NCBI GenBank assembly: GCA_028710655.1
Contig: JAQTTS010000028.1
Location: 1-13,873 of the forward strand
From: Dehalococcoidales bacterium
GTDB taxonomy: Bacteria > Chloroflexota > Dehalococcoidia > Dehalococcoidales > UBA5760
Reading direction: 5' to 3'
DNA length: 13,873 bases
The position numbers and the translations under genes were made by a program. How positions within the stretch are numbered: position 1 is the first letter of the stretch; every line of letters starts with the position of its first letter. Of this stretch, positions 7,468 through 13,723 are shown piece by piece. The notes under the pieces were generated by a model. It searched no databases. It was given only the letters and a program-made list of their open reading frames with translations, and was not told the DNA's origin.

Positions 7468-8670
7468 CTAGACCCACCTTGTCCTCTTGCTCCGGCTCTT
7501 TGCCGAGCTCGGGCTGGGTAGGTTTTCCGCCAGCATCAGCGACTCCACCAGCCGCCAGAAGTTTTCCCGGTCCGCTCCGGTTACCACCGCCTGCTCGTGG
7601 GCTTCGCTCAGCGCAACCGGGTATCCCTGACCGCGACGACACTGGTCCAGAATCAGTGAGTGGGTTAGATTGAGCAGACCCTCATCTGCAGCCACCCACT
7701 GCGGTACCTCTACTCGGGCAGTTTCATCGTCTCCCCTGAGGTAGAAAAAGTAGATCCGGTGCTCGGCGGGGTATTTCTTGATGATTTTTGATCCGCTGGT
7801 AAACAGGCAGGACCGCTCCCCCGGGGCTAACAGTTCGGAGAACAGGTCGCAGTCCCTGATGCCGGCGACTGCCTCGCACTGCCGTTCTTTGCAGTCTTTG
7901 CAGTGGATGTCGGTGTCAGGGGTATCGTGCGGGCAGAGAGCGAGACGCAGTGCATTGACCACCTCGGTGCTGCGGGGGAAGCTGATGTAGCTGGCCAGAG
8001 CTAGTTTCCTGTTCCTGCTGTTAATCCCTTTTATCCGGCCGAGGTGGCTTAAGAAGCCTTTGTCCAGCAGCGCCTCAGCGACGAATTCGGGATAGGCTTC
8101 CAGGCCCCAGAGGACGAGTGTGCCGTCAACCAGCGCCAGGCTGAGGCTGTCCCCGGGCATCTCTGCGGCCAGTTCGGCCAGCTTGCCGCACTCGTCCACG
8201 CTGCGCTTGATGCCTAGCAGTGTTCCTTCTACCACCTGCTCCCGGGTATTATTACCGGTCGGTGTGATGACCAGGTCTTCATCGCTGGAGTAGAGGCTGG
8301 GGAAGCTCTCCAGGGTGGCCTGGGGTGAGCTGCCGTATCGCAGAGCGACGGAGCCGATGTTGATCAGGTAGCAACGGGGCGACCGGTGGCGGTCGACATC
8401 GATGTGAGAGCCGTCGGCTGCCAGAATGCTGAATTCGTCAGGGGCGGGCGGTGCCTTAATACGCCGGTCCAACCCGTCTACCAGACCGGCGACCAGCCAG
8501 GTGGTATTGCTGGATTCAATTTTCTTAGCCAGGGAGCTGATTTTGTCTGCCTGGTTATGCAGGGTATCCAGGGCGAATTCGAGGCGCTGCTGCCTGCGGG
8601 CGGCGTCGTTCTTCAGCCGAATCACCATATCCCCGGCCTGGGGGAATAACTTGTCTAGGTCTAAGGACAC
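7468..8670 (-). CDS. nurA: NurA family 5'-3' nuclease
   Basis: 400 residues with NurA-domain hallmarks: ILAADGSHIDVDRH (82-95) with metal-binding Asp86, LALVDGTLVLWG (178-189) with Asp182, and the C-terminal block GYPVALSEAHEQ (349-360). NurA is a Mn2+-dependent nuclease with an RNase H-like fold that resects DNA ends together with HerA. An unusual central segment carries C246, C257, C260 and C265 (C-x10-C-x2-C-x4-C), which could bind zinc. The N-terminal 55 residues are probably a coiled coil or long helix (DAARRQQRLEFALDTLHNQ). The start is GTG 8670, with AAGGAAGG upstream. It is first in the minus-strand run followed by the small basic ORF, the HAS-barrel gene and herA, fitting one functional unit. 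Confidence 0.87.
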   Translation of the reverse strand: MSLDLDKLFPQAGDMVIRLKNDAARRQQRLEFALDTLHNQADKISSLAKKIESSNTTWLVAGLVDGLDRRIKAPPAPDEFSILAADGSHIDVDRHRSPRCYLINIGSVALRYGSSPQATLESFPSLYSSDEDLVITPTGNNTREQVVEGTLLGIKRSVDECGKLAELAAEMPGDSLSLALVDGTLVLWGLEAYPEFVAEALLDKGFLSHLGRIKGINSRNRKLALASYISFPRSTEVVNALRLALCPHDTPDTDIHCKDCKERQCEAVAGIRDCDLFSELLAPGERSCLFTSGSKIIKKYPAEHRIYFFYLRGDDETARVEVPQWVAADEGLLNLTHSLILDQCRRGQGYPVALSEAHEQAVVTGADRENFWRLVESLMLAENLPSPSSAKSRSKRTRWV

Positions 8671-8921
8671 CTCTATCGCCTTCCTTATTTCTCGATAGCC
8701 CGGGAATTTCGGATGTGGCTTGTTCGGTTGATTGATATTGCGTTAGAACTCTTTGAGAGAATAATAATCTATTATCGGGACAAGCGCAATGATTTGGCAT
8801 CCGGATTGCAGATTAGGGATGGATAGTGCCGGAAATGCGGAAGAGGCGGATTGGCTGCAGCGGGTCATCTGGTCAAGCTTGAGGCAGGATGGGGCTTTCT
8901 TTGTTGATTACCCCTCTTAAA
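8671..8921. other. intergenic region between nurA and tRNA(CAT)
   Basis: This must hold the promoter for the minus-strand nurA-herA run, but I see no clear -35/-10 pair. A short AT-rich inverted repeat, ATAATCTATTAT (8761-8774 area), lies about 95 bases before nurA and could be a regulatory site. No gene or RNA is evident. Confidence 0.4.
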
Positions 8922-8950
8922 TTGACAGCTAGACGTGTGTATGCTATATT
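8922..8950 (+). promoter_or_regulatory. sigma70 promoter of tRNA(CAT)
   Basis: TTGACA (8922-8927) and TATATT (8945-8950) are 17 bp apart. The start of transcription would fall near 8957, just before the tRNA 5' end at 8960. The promoter lies outside the accessory DNA and so stays intact when elements insert in the tRNA 3' half. Confidence 0.8.
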
Positions 8951-8959
8951 CAGCCTGTT

Positions 8960-9031
8960 GGCAGCGTAGCTCAGTGGTAGAGCAGGGGACTCATAAGCCC
9001 TTGGTCGGCGGTTCGAATCCACCCGCTGCCA
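8960..9031 (+). tRNA. tRNA with CAT anticodon (elongator Met, or Ile2)
   Basis: 72 nt without encoded CCA. Acceptor GGCAGCG pairs with CGCTGCC, the discriminator is A9031, the D arm is GCTC/GAGC, the anticodon loop is CTCATAA, and the T loop is TTCGAAT. Elongator tRNA-Met is most likely. A CAT tRNA read as Ile after lysidine modification is possible, since the anticodon-to-variable region also resembles tRNA-Ile2. Two stem mismatches are visible: A31-G39 in the anticodon stem and C51-A63 in the T stem. The gene is the integration site of the AT-rich island: its 3' half recurs three times downstream. The T6 run right after the gene may serve as terminator. Confidence 0.9.
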
Positions 9032-9036
9032 CTTTT
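8989..9036 (+). repeat. att copy 1 (in tRNA, host-side junction)
   Basis: Bases from the anticodon loop to just past the tRNA 3' end (starts ACTCATAAGCCC, ends CTGCCACTTTT). The segment is identical over 48 bp to 10725-10772 and over 25-29 bp to the two further copies. It is the junction that keeps the tRNA intact and marks the left edge of the island. Confidence 0.9.
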
Positions 9037-9054
9037 TTATCATAAGCTATAATA

Positions 9055-9822
9055 TTAGAAATCGCTCTTTATCTGGTCAACCGTAATAATATGAGACACT
9101 AGTCTATCTACTGTTTTCTCATCATATCCATGTATATTACCTTTGATATTTCTTAAGTCCTCTATCATTTGGTCTATTTCGTTTTCTTCTCTGACTATAA
9201 CGTATTTAATATCGTCCGCTTCAAAACTTAATCTAGTTGCGTTTGTTTCAAGCCTTCTATTTGCATCAGCCAAAGACACCGTGTTCATATATTGATGGTG
9301 CTGCATAAAACCTATTATACCTGAGTCAGCCAGCACTTTTGCGTTTGGTAGATAGCGCCATTCATGCTCATCATAAAATCGAACGTTATGCGCAATGGTC
9401 TTACCTTCACGATACAAAGTGCCTTCGTATGGTTTGACATACCCCATAGTCTCATGGAAGGCTTGCCCTGTTGGATCAATACTGAGCAGCAATTCGTTCG
9501 TCAGCACACTATAATTTCTTGCCAGATGTGAATTCCTGTTAAAGTATATGACTGGATTAAGCCCCTTGCTTATTCCCCATTGTTTTGTCATGCCTAAGCC
9601 ATATTGCCCATATCGCTCAATATGGTTGATTAGTAAAGACAGAGGGATATCACAAAAACAAACCATGGGAAAGGCATCATGAATAAAATGCTGCTGGTCG
9701 TTATCTATTAGATCGAATTCTTCGTAACAGTATCTAGGATAGAAAGTGTTATCAAGTATCCCTAACAAATTATTGAGGGAGTTTGTAAAGTGAAATAGAG
9801 TATTAGGACTTAAGGTGCTCAT
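9055..9822 (-). CDS. AbiGi-like abortive infection protein
   Basis: 255 residues from ATG 9822, chosen because AGGAGG is 6 bases upstream; the frame is open 17 codons further without such a site. Visible blocks are LFHFTNSLNNLLGILDN (9-25), YPRYCYEEFDL, FPMVCFCDIPLS, YGQYGLGMTKQWGI, GLNPVIYFNRNS and DEHEWRYLP. These match my recollection of the AbiGi family (antitoxin part of the lactococcal AbiG phage-abortive system). The LFHFT start and the EWR motif also resemble DUF2971-type proteins, so an ADP-ribosyltransferase-like fold is possible. No AbiGii partner is in the window. The stop codon is 24 bp from the tRNA end. It is first cargo of cassette 1, divergent from the integrase remnant. Role in phage defence is inferred from the family and setting. 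Confidence 0.7.
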   Translation of the reverse strand: MSTLSPNTLFHFTNSLNNLLGILDNTFYPRYCYEEFDLIDNDQQHFIHDAFPMVCFCDIPLSLLINHIERYGQYGLGMTKQWGISKGLNPVIYFNRNSHLARNYSVLTNELLLSIDPTGQAFHETMGYVKPYEGTLYREGKTIAHNVRFYDEHEWRYLPNAKVLADSGIIGFMQHHQYMNTVSLADANRRLETNATRLSFEADDIKYVIVREENEIDQMIEDLRNIKGNIHGYDEKTVDRLVSHIITVDQIKSDF

Positions 9823-9877
9823 TATGCACCTCCTGTCATTCGGTATTTTACTTTTACCATTGACTATGTTCAATAGA

Positions 9878-9906
9878 ATTATATTACTTGTTAATTTATA
9901 CCCAAA
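9878..9906 (-). promoter_or_regulatory. candidate promoter of the AbiGi-like gene
   Basis: On the minus strand TTTGGG (9906-9901) and TATAAT (9883-9878) are 17 bp apart, about 55 bases before ATG 9822. The TTTGGG is kept in the second copy of the control region (13466-13471), where a TATAGA-like box follows at 18 bp. The -35 match is weak. Confidence 0.4.
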
Positions 9907-10158
9907 CTCTATGCCATCACCTTATTGACCTTCTCCTTCTTACTAGAAGTCGGAACCTAATAGGATTCATAGATAAGGTACCGATTTCTGGTATGAAGCT
10001 ACCATCAGAGCTAAAGTCCTAAAACGTCATCTCAAATTCGCTTGATCTTCTATTAATTCTCCTCTATCCTCTCCCCAAAAAGTAGACGAAAAGAAGGAGA
10101 GGTTCAATGTCTGATTACACAGAGACTACAACGATTACCACTACAAAGCAAGCTATTG
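9901..10158 (+). repeat. integrase control-region repeat, copy A
   Basis: 258 bp, strongly similar (most positions identical, a few small gaps) to 13466-13723. It covers a conserved non-coding stretch with AAGTCGGAACCTAATA and GATTTCTGGTA, a promoter (TTGATC-17-TATCCT), a ribosome binding site, and the first 17 codons of the integrase. The conserved non-coding part may hold recombinase arm-binding or regulatory sites. Confidence 0.85.
10042..10070 (+). promoter_or_regulatory. promoter of the deleted integrase
   Basis: TTGATC (10042-10047), 17-bp spacer, TATCCT (10065-10070). The same arrangement with the same spacing is kept in front of the second integrase at 13608-13636. Confidence 0.5.
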
Positions 10159-10169
10159 TTACTGTATAA
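10107..10169 (+). pseudogene. remnant of tyrosine recombinase (N-terminal 17 codons)
   Basis: ATG 10107, with AAGGAGAGG upstream, reads MSDYTETTTITTTKQAI, matching the first 17 residues of the integrase at 13672 with one change. It then departs into VTV and a stop at 10167-10169. The rest of the integrase is gone from this unit; the sequence goes straight into the leader of the HEPN-like gene. This is best explained by an internal deletion starting after codon 17. The expected product is a meaningless 20-residue peptide. Confidence 0.85.
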
Positions 10170-10212
10170 TTACTGACAGTGTTTGAGTTAAAACCATAAG
10201 GTGTGGGCCATT

Positions 10213-10698
10213 ATGCTATCAGAAATCGAAAGGTATTTTAATGAGTATATCCTGCCTCCAAAAGGTTATATTTACTGTGATATAAAAAGGGAAATTGACT
10301 TGGCTCGTGCCGGTGAATCCGGAGGAAACTTCATCGCAGCTCTTGGGTTGCTGTGTTATACAGAATTCATGGGTAAAATATTGTTGAAGAACAGGGAGTC
10401 ATATACCAAGCAATTCAAAGCCTTCCTTCGTTTAATGGGTGAAGATTATAAGCAGTTGATTGATACAAAAGAGATAGATGTTTACAAGATTTTCAGAAGT
10501 GGAATGGTTTATTCATACTTCGCGAATGATTGTGATATTAAAATGCTTAACGATAATTTCCCTTCTGGGATAATTATTAAATCTGATGGTAAGTACCTTT
10601 TCATTGTTGAAAAATACTTCGAAGATTTCATAAATGCCTGCCAAAGGTTATTTCATAGCCTCATTTCTGAGGAAGATATGGTTCTTCCATCAACATGA
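10213..10698 (+). CDS. small HEPN-like protein of unknown function
   Basis: 161 residues from ATG 10213, with AAGGTG 9 bases upstream; a GTG at 10201 is in frame but lies within that site. The protein is helical, with GGNFIAALGLLCYTEFMGKILL (about 36-57), KQFKAFLRLMGEDYKQL, and YKIFRSGMVYSYF (about 91-103). The order helix - LCYTEF - FRxGxVxxYF recalls HEPN-type proteins, in which the last motif is R-x4-6-H; here Tyr stands where His is expected (R-SGMV-Y), so RNase activity would be doubtful. Family assignment is tentative. The gene ends 26 bp before att copy 2 and follows the deleted integrase, so it is cargo of cassette 1. It could act with the AbiGi-like protein or independently. Confidence 0.6.
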   Translation: MLSEIERYFNEYILPPKGYIYCDIKREIDLARAGESGGNFIAALGLLCYTEFMGKILLKNRESYTKQFKAFLRLMGEDYKQLIDTKEIDVYKIFRSGMVYSYFANDCDIKMLNDNFPSGIIIKSDGKYLFIVEKYFEDFINACQRLFHSLISEEDMVLPST

Positions 10699-10724
10699 AA
10701 GCGCAAAGTATTAGTAGAGGCGAA

Positions 10725-10772
10725 ACTCATAAGCCCTTGGTCGGCGGTTCGAATCCACCCGCTGCCACTTTT
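10725..10772 (+). repeat. att copy 2 (48-bp tRNA 3' end)
   Basis: Identical over 48 bp to 8989-9036, beginning inside the anticodon loop (ACTCATAAG) and ending in T4 after the acceptor end. The sequence before it is unrelated to a tRNA 5' half, so it is not a gene. It is the right-hand junction of cassette 1. Confidence 0.92.
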
Positions 10773-10849
10773 CTTATTTCTCAGTTACATTGCTTGTATT
10801 CTGAGCACCACTGTTTAGAAATTACTCACTACCATTCTTAAGAATTAGG

Positions 10850-10855
10850 TATAAT
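10850..10855 (+). promoter_or_regulatory. candidate -10 box of the nitroreductase gene
   Basis: TATAAT lies 40 bases before ATG 10896. No good -35 is seen at 16-18 bp, so this is a weak call. Confidence 0.3.
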
Positions 10856-10895
10856 TAAACTCGGGAACCAAACGATGGTGAGGAATGCATAGGAT

Positions 10896-11681
10896 ATGAA
10901 TGTAAATATTTCAACATGGTATCCAGCTATATATAGCCGTAGGTCAAGGAGAAGCTATAATCCGCAACCGATAGATCCGAAATTGTTGAATAGTATAAAT
11001 GATTTTTGCCAAAACTTTAGACCTTTTAATAATGCGCGTGCAGTACTGGTTTTACAGCAAGTCGACAAAGCTTTCAGGGGTATAATAGGGCCTAGCGGAG
11101 CTCCAGCTTTTATTGCTTTCGTAGGCAATGTAAATGACAATCATATTCAAGAGAAAATAGGTTATATAGGAGAAGCTGTGATATTAGAGGCAACAAGCTT
11201 AGGGTTGTCTACTTGTTGGGTTGGAGGATTTCTACGTAAGAATATGATTGAAGAATTGGTCGATGCCGATAGCCGTGAGGAAGTATTCGGTCTCACTCCA
11301 ATTGGATATGCCGTAGAGAGAACATCAGTTAAGGAGAATATTATGGCAGGTTTCGGTTGGTCACATCGTCGAAAATCATTATCAAAGTTGGTTTCGGGAC
11401 TGCCAGAAAAAGATTGGCCTGATTGGACAAGAGGCGCTATTGAGGCTGCGAGAATAGCTCCATCGGCTATGAATAGGCAACCATGGAAATTTCATATAGG
11501 GATGGATAGCATTATTATTTCGACTAACGAAACTGGGCATGATTTCAACTTATCCAAGCGACTTGATTGCGGTATTGCAATGCTTCACATTGAAGTAGCT
11601 GCCCTAAACCAGGGCTTGAATGGCAAATGGGAATTATTGGATACCCCAGAAGTGGCTAGGTTTACTATTGATAATACTTGA
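10896..11681 (+). CDS. two-lobed nitroreductase family protein (TM1586-type)
   Basis: 261 residues. The N-terminal YSRRSRRSYNPQPID (13-27) is the usual flavin-phosphate-binding start of nitroreductases. GEAVILEATSLGLSTCWVGGF (around 92-112) is the mid-domain helix and turn. The second half repeats a nitroreductase-like segment, RGAIEAARIAPSAMNRQPWKFHI, and ends with LDCGIAMLHIEVAA. Two half-domains in one chain fit the putative TM nitroreductase family (TM1586-like). Expected activity is FMN-dependent reduction with NAD(P)H; the substrate is unknown. It is the only gene of cassette 2, with its stop 26 bp before att copy 3. A GGTGAGGA ribosome binding site lies 11 bases before the ATG. The AT-rich composition differs from the core genes, in line with transfer. 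Confidence 0.8.
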   Translation: MNVNISTWYPAIYSRRSRRSYNPQPIDPKLLNSINDFCQNFRPFNNARAVLVLQQVDKAFRGIIGPSGAPAFIAFVGNVNDNHIQEKIGYIGEAVILEATSLGLSTCWVGGFLRKNMIEELVDADSREEVFGLTPIGYAVERTSVKENIMAGFGWSHRRKSLSKLVSGLPEKDWPDWTRGAIEAARIAPSAMNRQPWKFHIGMDSIIISTNETGHDFNLSKRLDCGIAMLHIEVAALNQGLNGKWELLDTPEVARFTIDNT

Positions 11682-11707
11682 ATAGAGTCTATTAAATAGC
11701 CATTTCT

Positions 11708-11732
11708 GTTCGAATCCACCCGCTGCCACTTT
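11708..11732 (+). repeat. att copy 3 (25-bp tRNA 3' end)
   Basis: GTTCGAATCCACCCGCTGCC followed by ACTTT is identical to tRNA bases 9011-9035, i.e. the T loop to just past the discriminator. It separates cassettes 2 and 3. Shorter than copy 2, either because it has decayed or because the original element shared less with the tRNA. Confidence 0.88.
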
Positions 11733-11748
11733 GCTTGTTTAAGAGCCT

Positions 11749-12096
11749 CTAGTCAAGCTTACCGTAAGGACCTCGCCACTTATCAGCAAATTCGATAAAT
11801 TTGCCATATCCATTTTCTTTGATGAATTCAATTGATTGCTTGTATTTCTTATATTTATACCCATTTTTATTATAGAAACCCTGAATTATTTCACACGAGA
11901 GATATTTGCCACAGTCGGCGCATGTTTCCAGTTGTCTATCCCTAAAGCAGCATACTTTAATCTTGCATTTCGCTTTATCAATATCCCTATGGCCATTCGA
12001 ATATCCTGTTTTACAGCCGCGACAAATTCCTGCCGAAGTATATGCAGGACAAGTCCCGCAGTAAGCGCCACAGCATCCTATTTCTCTTATAGACAT
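11749..12096 (-). CDS. DUF3795 cysteine-rich protein
   Basis: 115 residues with 12 cysteines in the first 68: C8, C9, C13, C16, C25, C28, C44, C49, C50, C59, C62, C68. The start IGCCGAYCGTCPAY, then GICRGCKTGY and ETCADCGKYLSC, is the DUF3795 pattern. The paired cysteines suggest zinc or Fe-S binding; the biochemical role of the family is unknown. The C-terminal third is Lys/Tyr-rich. The ribosome binding site before ATG 12096 is poor (GGTAG), so expression may be low or leaderless. It is the only gene of cassette 3 and fills nearly all of it: the stop is 17 bp from att copy 3 and the ATG 31 bp from att copy 4. Confidence 0.82.
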   Translation of the reverse strand: MSIREIGCCGAYCGTCPAYTSAGICRGCKTGYSNGHRDIDKAKCKIKVCCFRDRQLETCADCGKYLSCEIIQGFYNKNGYKYKKYKQSIEFIKENGYGKFIEFADKWRGPYGKLD

Positions 12097-12126
12097 GTAA
12101 AACTACCATGAATTAAGACAAACTGT

Positions 12127-12155
12127 TTCGAATCCACCCGCTGCCACTTTTTTAT
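12127..12155 (+). repeat. att copy 4 (29-bp tRNA 3' end)
   Basis: TTCGAATCCACCCGCTGCC followed by ACTTTTTTAT equals tRNA region 9012-9040. Unlike copies 2 and 3 it also keeps the complete T6-A-T that follows the tRNA gene. It separates cassette 3 from the open-ended cassette 4, and its last base is already part of the stop codon of the next minus-strand gene. Confidence 0.88.
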
Positions 12156-12751
12156 TAGGATTTACTGTATTCTCCTCTCCTCTTCTTTGGGTGGATCAAT
12201 ATTTTAACTCCTTTTTCCTTGAATTCTACATGCATTGTGTCTGTTACAATAAAAAAATCGTTTACTGTTCCTCCCATTCTTTTTAACGATTCAGCGGGAA
12301 AAGAAAGGCGGCTAACAAAATCATATCTCGATCGAGATAATAAATTGCGTTTAAGAATGGAAACATGAAAAATATCATCTTCGCCGATATAAATTATGTC
12401 TTCAAGAAGATTCGGACAAGGATTTTCATCCAATCTGCGGTTGTCAAATTTACCTAAGGTTGCTTTCTTTGTAGTCCATCCATACATCCTCAATATTGAG
12501 GGGAACATTTTTTGGGCCTCTTTGTTGTGATATTCCCATCTATAATATCGTCTTTCAAATTCTTCCGGATATTCCGTTAGAAGTCTTCTTAAGTAAATAT
12601 TTATCTTTTTCTCGTAGAATTTGCGCGTTTTCAAATGAATGTTATACCCTATGACATCTTCTGGGTTATTGCCCGATAATTCTCTGACCAGATTCATTTC
12701 CTGCTCGTTAGTTAGGACAACATGAATGTCTTTATGACTCCAGAAGAACAT
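12155..12751 (-). CDS. unknown cassette protein
   Basis: 198 residues I do not recognise. It is rich in charged and aromatic residues, with no membrane segment or signal peptide. A basic middle part (RRLLTEYPEEFERRYYRWEYHNKEAQKMFPSI is in residues about 55-86) precedes a C-terminal region of probable beta strands (DDIFHVSIL, NDFFIVTDTMHVEFKEKGVKILIHP) and a basic tail. AGAGGTG is a fair ribosome binding site before ATG 12751. It is probably co-transcribed with the upstream RNase H-like gene 42 bp away, and its stop codon touches att copy 4. As cargo next to an integrase it may be a defence or toxin-type gene, but nothing in the sequence shows that. Confidence 0.65.
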   Translation of the reverse strand: MFFWSHKDIHVVLTNEQEMNLVRELSGNNPEDVIGYNIHLKTRKFYEKKINIYLRRLLTEYPEEFERRYYRWEYHNKEAQKMFPSILRMYGWTTKKATLGKFDNRRLDENPCPNLLEDIIYIGEDDIFHVSILKRNLLSRSRYDFVSRLSFPAESLKRMGGTVNDFFIVTDTMHVEFKEKGVKILIHPKKRRGEYSKS

Positions 12752-12794
12752 TTTTACACCTCTATAAGTCTTGACAATATCACTGGTGTTTATT

Positions 12795-13376
12795 TCATTT
12801 CATAACTTGTATAACAGGTGGTATGCCAAAATCCATTCCAAAGAGATTTGAAACACTTTCTATTATATCGGTTCTATCTACTGACAAAGATGAAGGTTCA
12901 CATATGTACCTATAGCTGTCAGGTGCTTTTATTGCATCTCTAAGCAAAATGACATCTTCTAAATGATTTGACCTTTTAGTCTTTATTTTATAGGAGACAA
13001 GTCCTTCAAATAGTTTAATATTGCAATCTGGATTTATCTCTAAGATTCTCTTCATAAGATATAAAGTGGCAACCATTACAACACACCCAGGTCCGACATA
13101 CCAATACCGCTTTTGATTACCTCTTTTATCTATGCTTCTACCTTTTGGATTACCGTATTTATCAAAGGCTACAGATAATGGAGCTTCGATCACAAAATTA
13201 ATATTGTCACTCTTTTCCAGGATTTCTATTACCGTTTGAATGGCTGCATCGAACCGGTAGCTTTTTGGGTCTCCATCCTGTAGAAGTAGTCCACAACTTC
13301 TTTGATTATTAGAAAAACCTATATCTAAAATGAGCCATGTATTATTTGACCATTTAATATCTTTAGTAATCCCGGC
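12795..13376 (-). CDS. RNase H-like-fold protein of unknown function, 5' end broken or frameshifted
   Basis: The open frame from 13376 to the stop at 12795 has 193 codons but no ATG; the first GTG (13193) would remove a well-formed N-terminal part. That part reads TWLILDIGFS, then about 35 residues on FDAAIQTVIEILE, then NINFVIEAPLSVAFD and WYVGPGCVVMVATLYLM. A short first strand with D-x-G and a later VIEAP strand recalls RNase H/actin-like folds such as DUF429, but this is tentative. An ATG at 13384 with AAAAGG 9 bases upstream would enter this frame if one base were added between 13374 and 13384, giving M-I-E-x-G-I-T-K-D-I-K-W. A one-base deletion, sequencing error or ATT start are the options. 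It is likely in operon with the next gene. Confidence 0.55.
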   Translation of the reverse strand, partial: AGITKDIKWSNNTWLILDIGFSNNQRSCGLLLQDGDPKSYRFDAAIQTVIEILEKSDNINFVIEAPLSVAFDKYGNPKGRSIDKRGNQKRYWYVGPGCVVMVATLYLMKRILEINPDCNIKLFEGLVSYKIKTKRSNHLEDVILLRDAIKAPDSYRYICEPSSLSVDRTDIIESVSNLFGMDFGIPPVIQVMK

Positions 13377-13465
13377 TCAATCATATTTTGATGCCTTTTA
13401 CTTCTTTCTATACAAGTTAATGGATTATAACAGCGTATAACTCTATAGTCTATGATTATTTTACA

Positions 13466-13723
13466 CCCAAACTCATGCCTACATTTCTCTTGCCCCTCTC
13501 ACTTCTTACTAAAAGTCGGAACCTAATATGATTCATATATAAGGTATCGATTTCTGGTAAGAAGCCATTAATTTAGCCACCGGACGAAAATCGTGTCTAA
13601 AATTCGCTTGATCTTCTCTTGATTCTCCTCTATCCTCTCCCCAAACGTAGACGAAAATAAGGAGAGGTTCAATGTCCGATTACACAGAGACTACAACGAT
13701 TACCACTATAAAGCAAGCCATTG
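13466..13723 (+). repeat. integrase control-region repeat, copy B
   Basis: Counterpart of 9901-10158. The conserved non-coding part, promoter, ribosome binding site and integrase N-terminal codons are all kept. The first part of the preceding gap (13377-13465) contains nothing I recognise beyond the possible start region of the minus-strand gene. Confidence 0.85.
13608..13636 (+). promoter_or_regulatory. promoter of the integrase
   Basis: TTGATC (13608-13613), 17-bp spacer, TATCCT (13631-13636), about 36 bases before ATG 13672. It is conserved with the copy at 10042-10070 although the spacer has changed, which supports function. Confidence 0.55.

Noticed and set aside
8960..9031. Defective tRNA because of mismatches A31-G39 and C51-A63
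   Set aside because: The promoter is consensus, acceptor stem and loops are intact, and single stem mismatches are tolerated; worth a glance but not evidence of decay.
11836..12111. Plus-strand frame over the DUF3795 gene
   Set aside because: The minus-strand frame has the conserved cysteine pattern; the plus frame has none.
10725..12155. Three extra tRNA-like segments
   Set aside because: Each has only the 3' part of the tRNA; the 5' acceptor strand and D arm are missing, so they are att repeats, not tRNA genes.
8989..12155. CRISPR-like direct repeats
   Set aside because: Only four copies of unequal length, spaced 0.4-1.7 kb apart with genes between; they match the tRNA.
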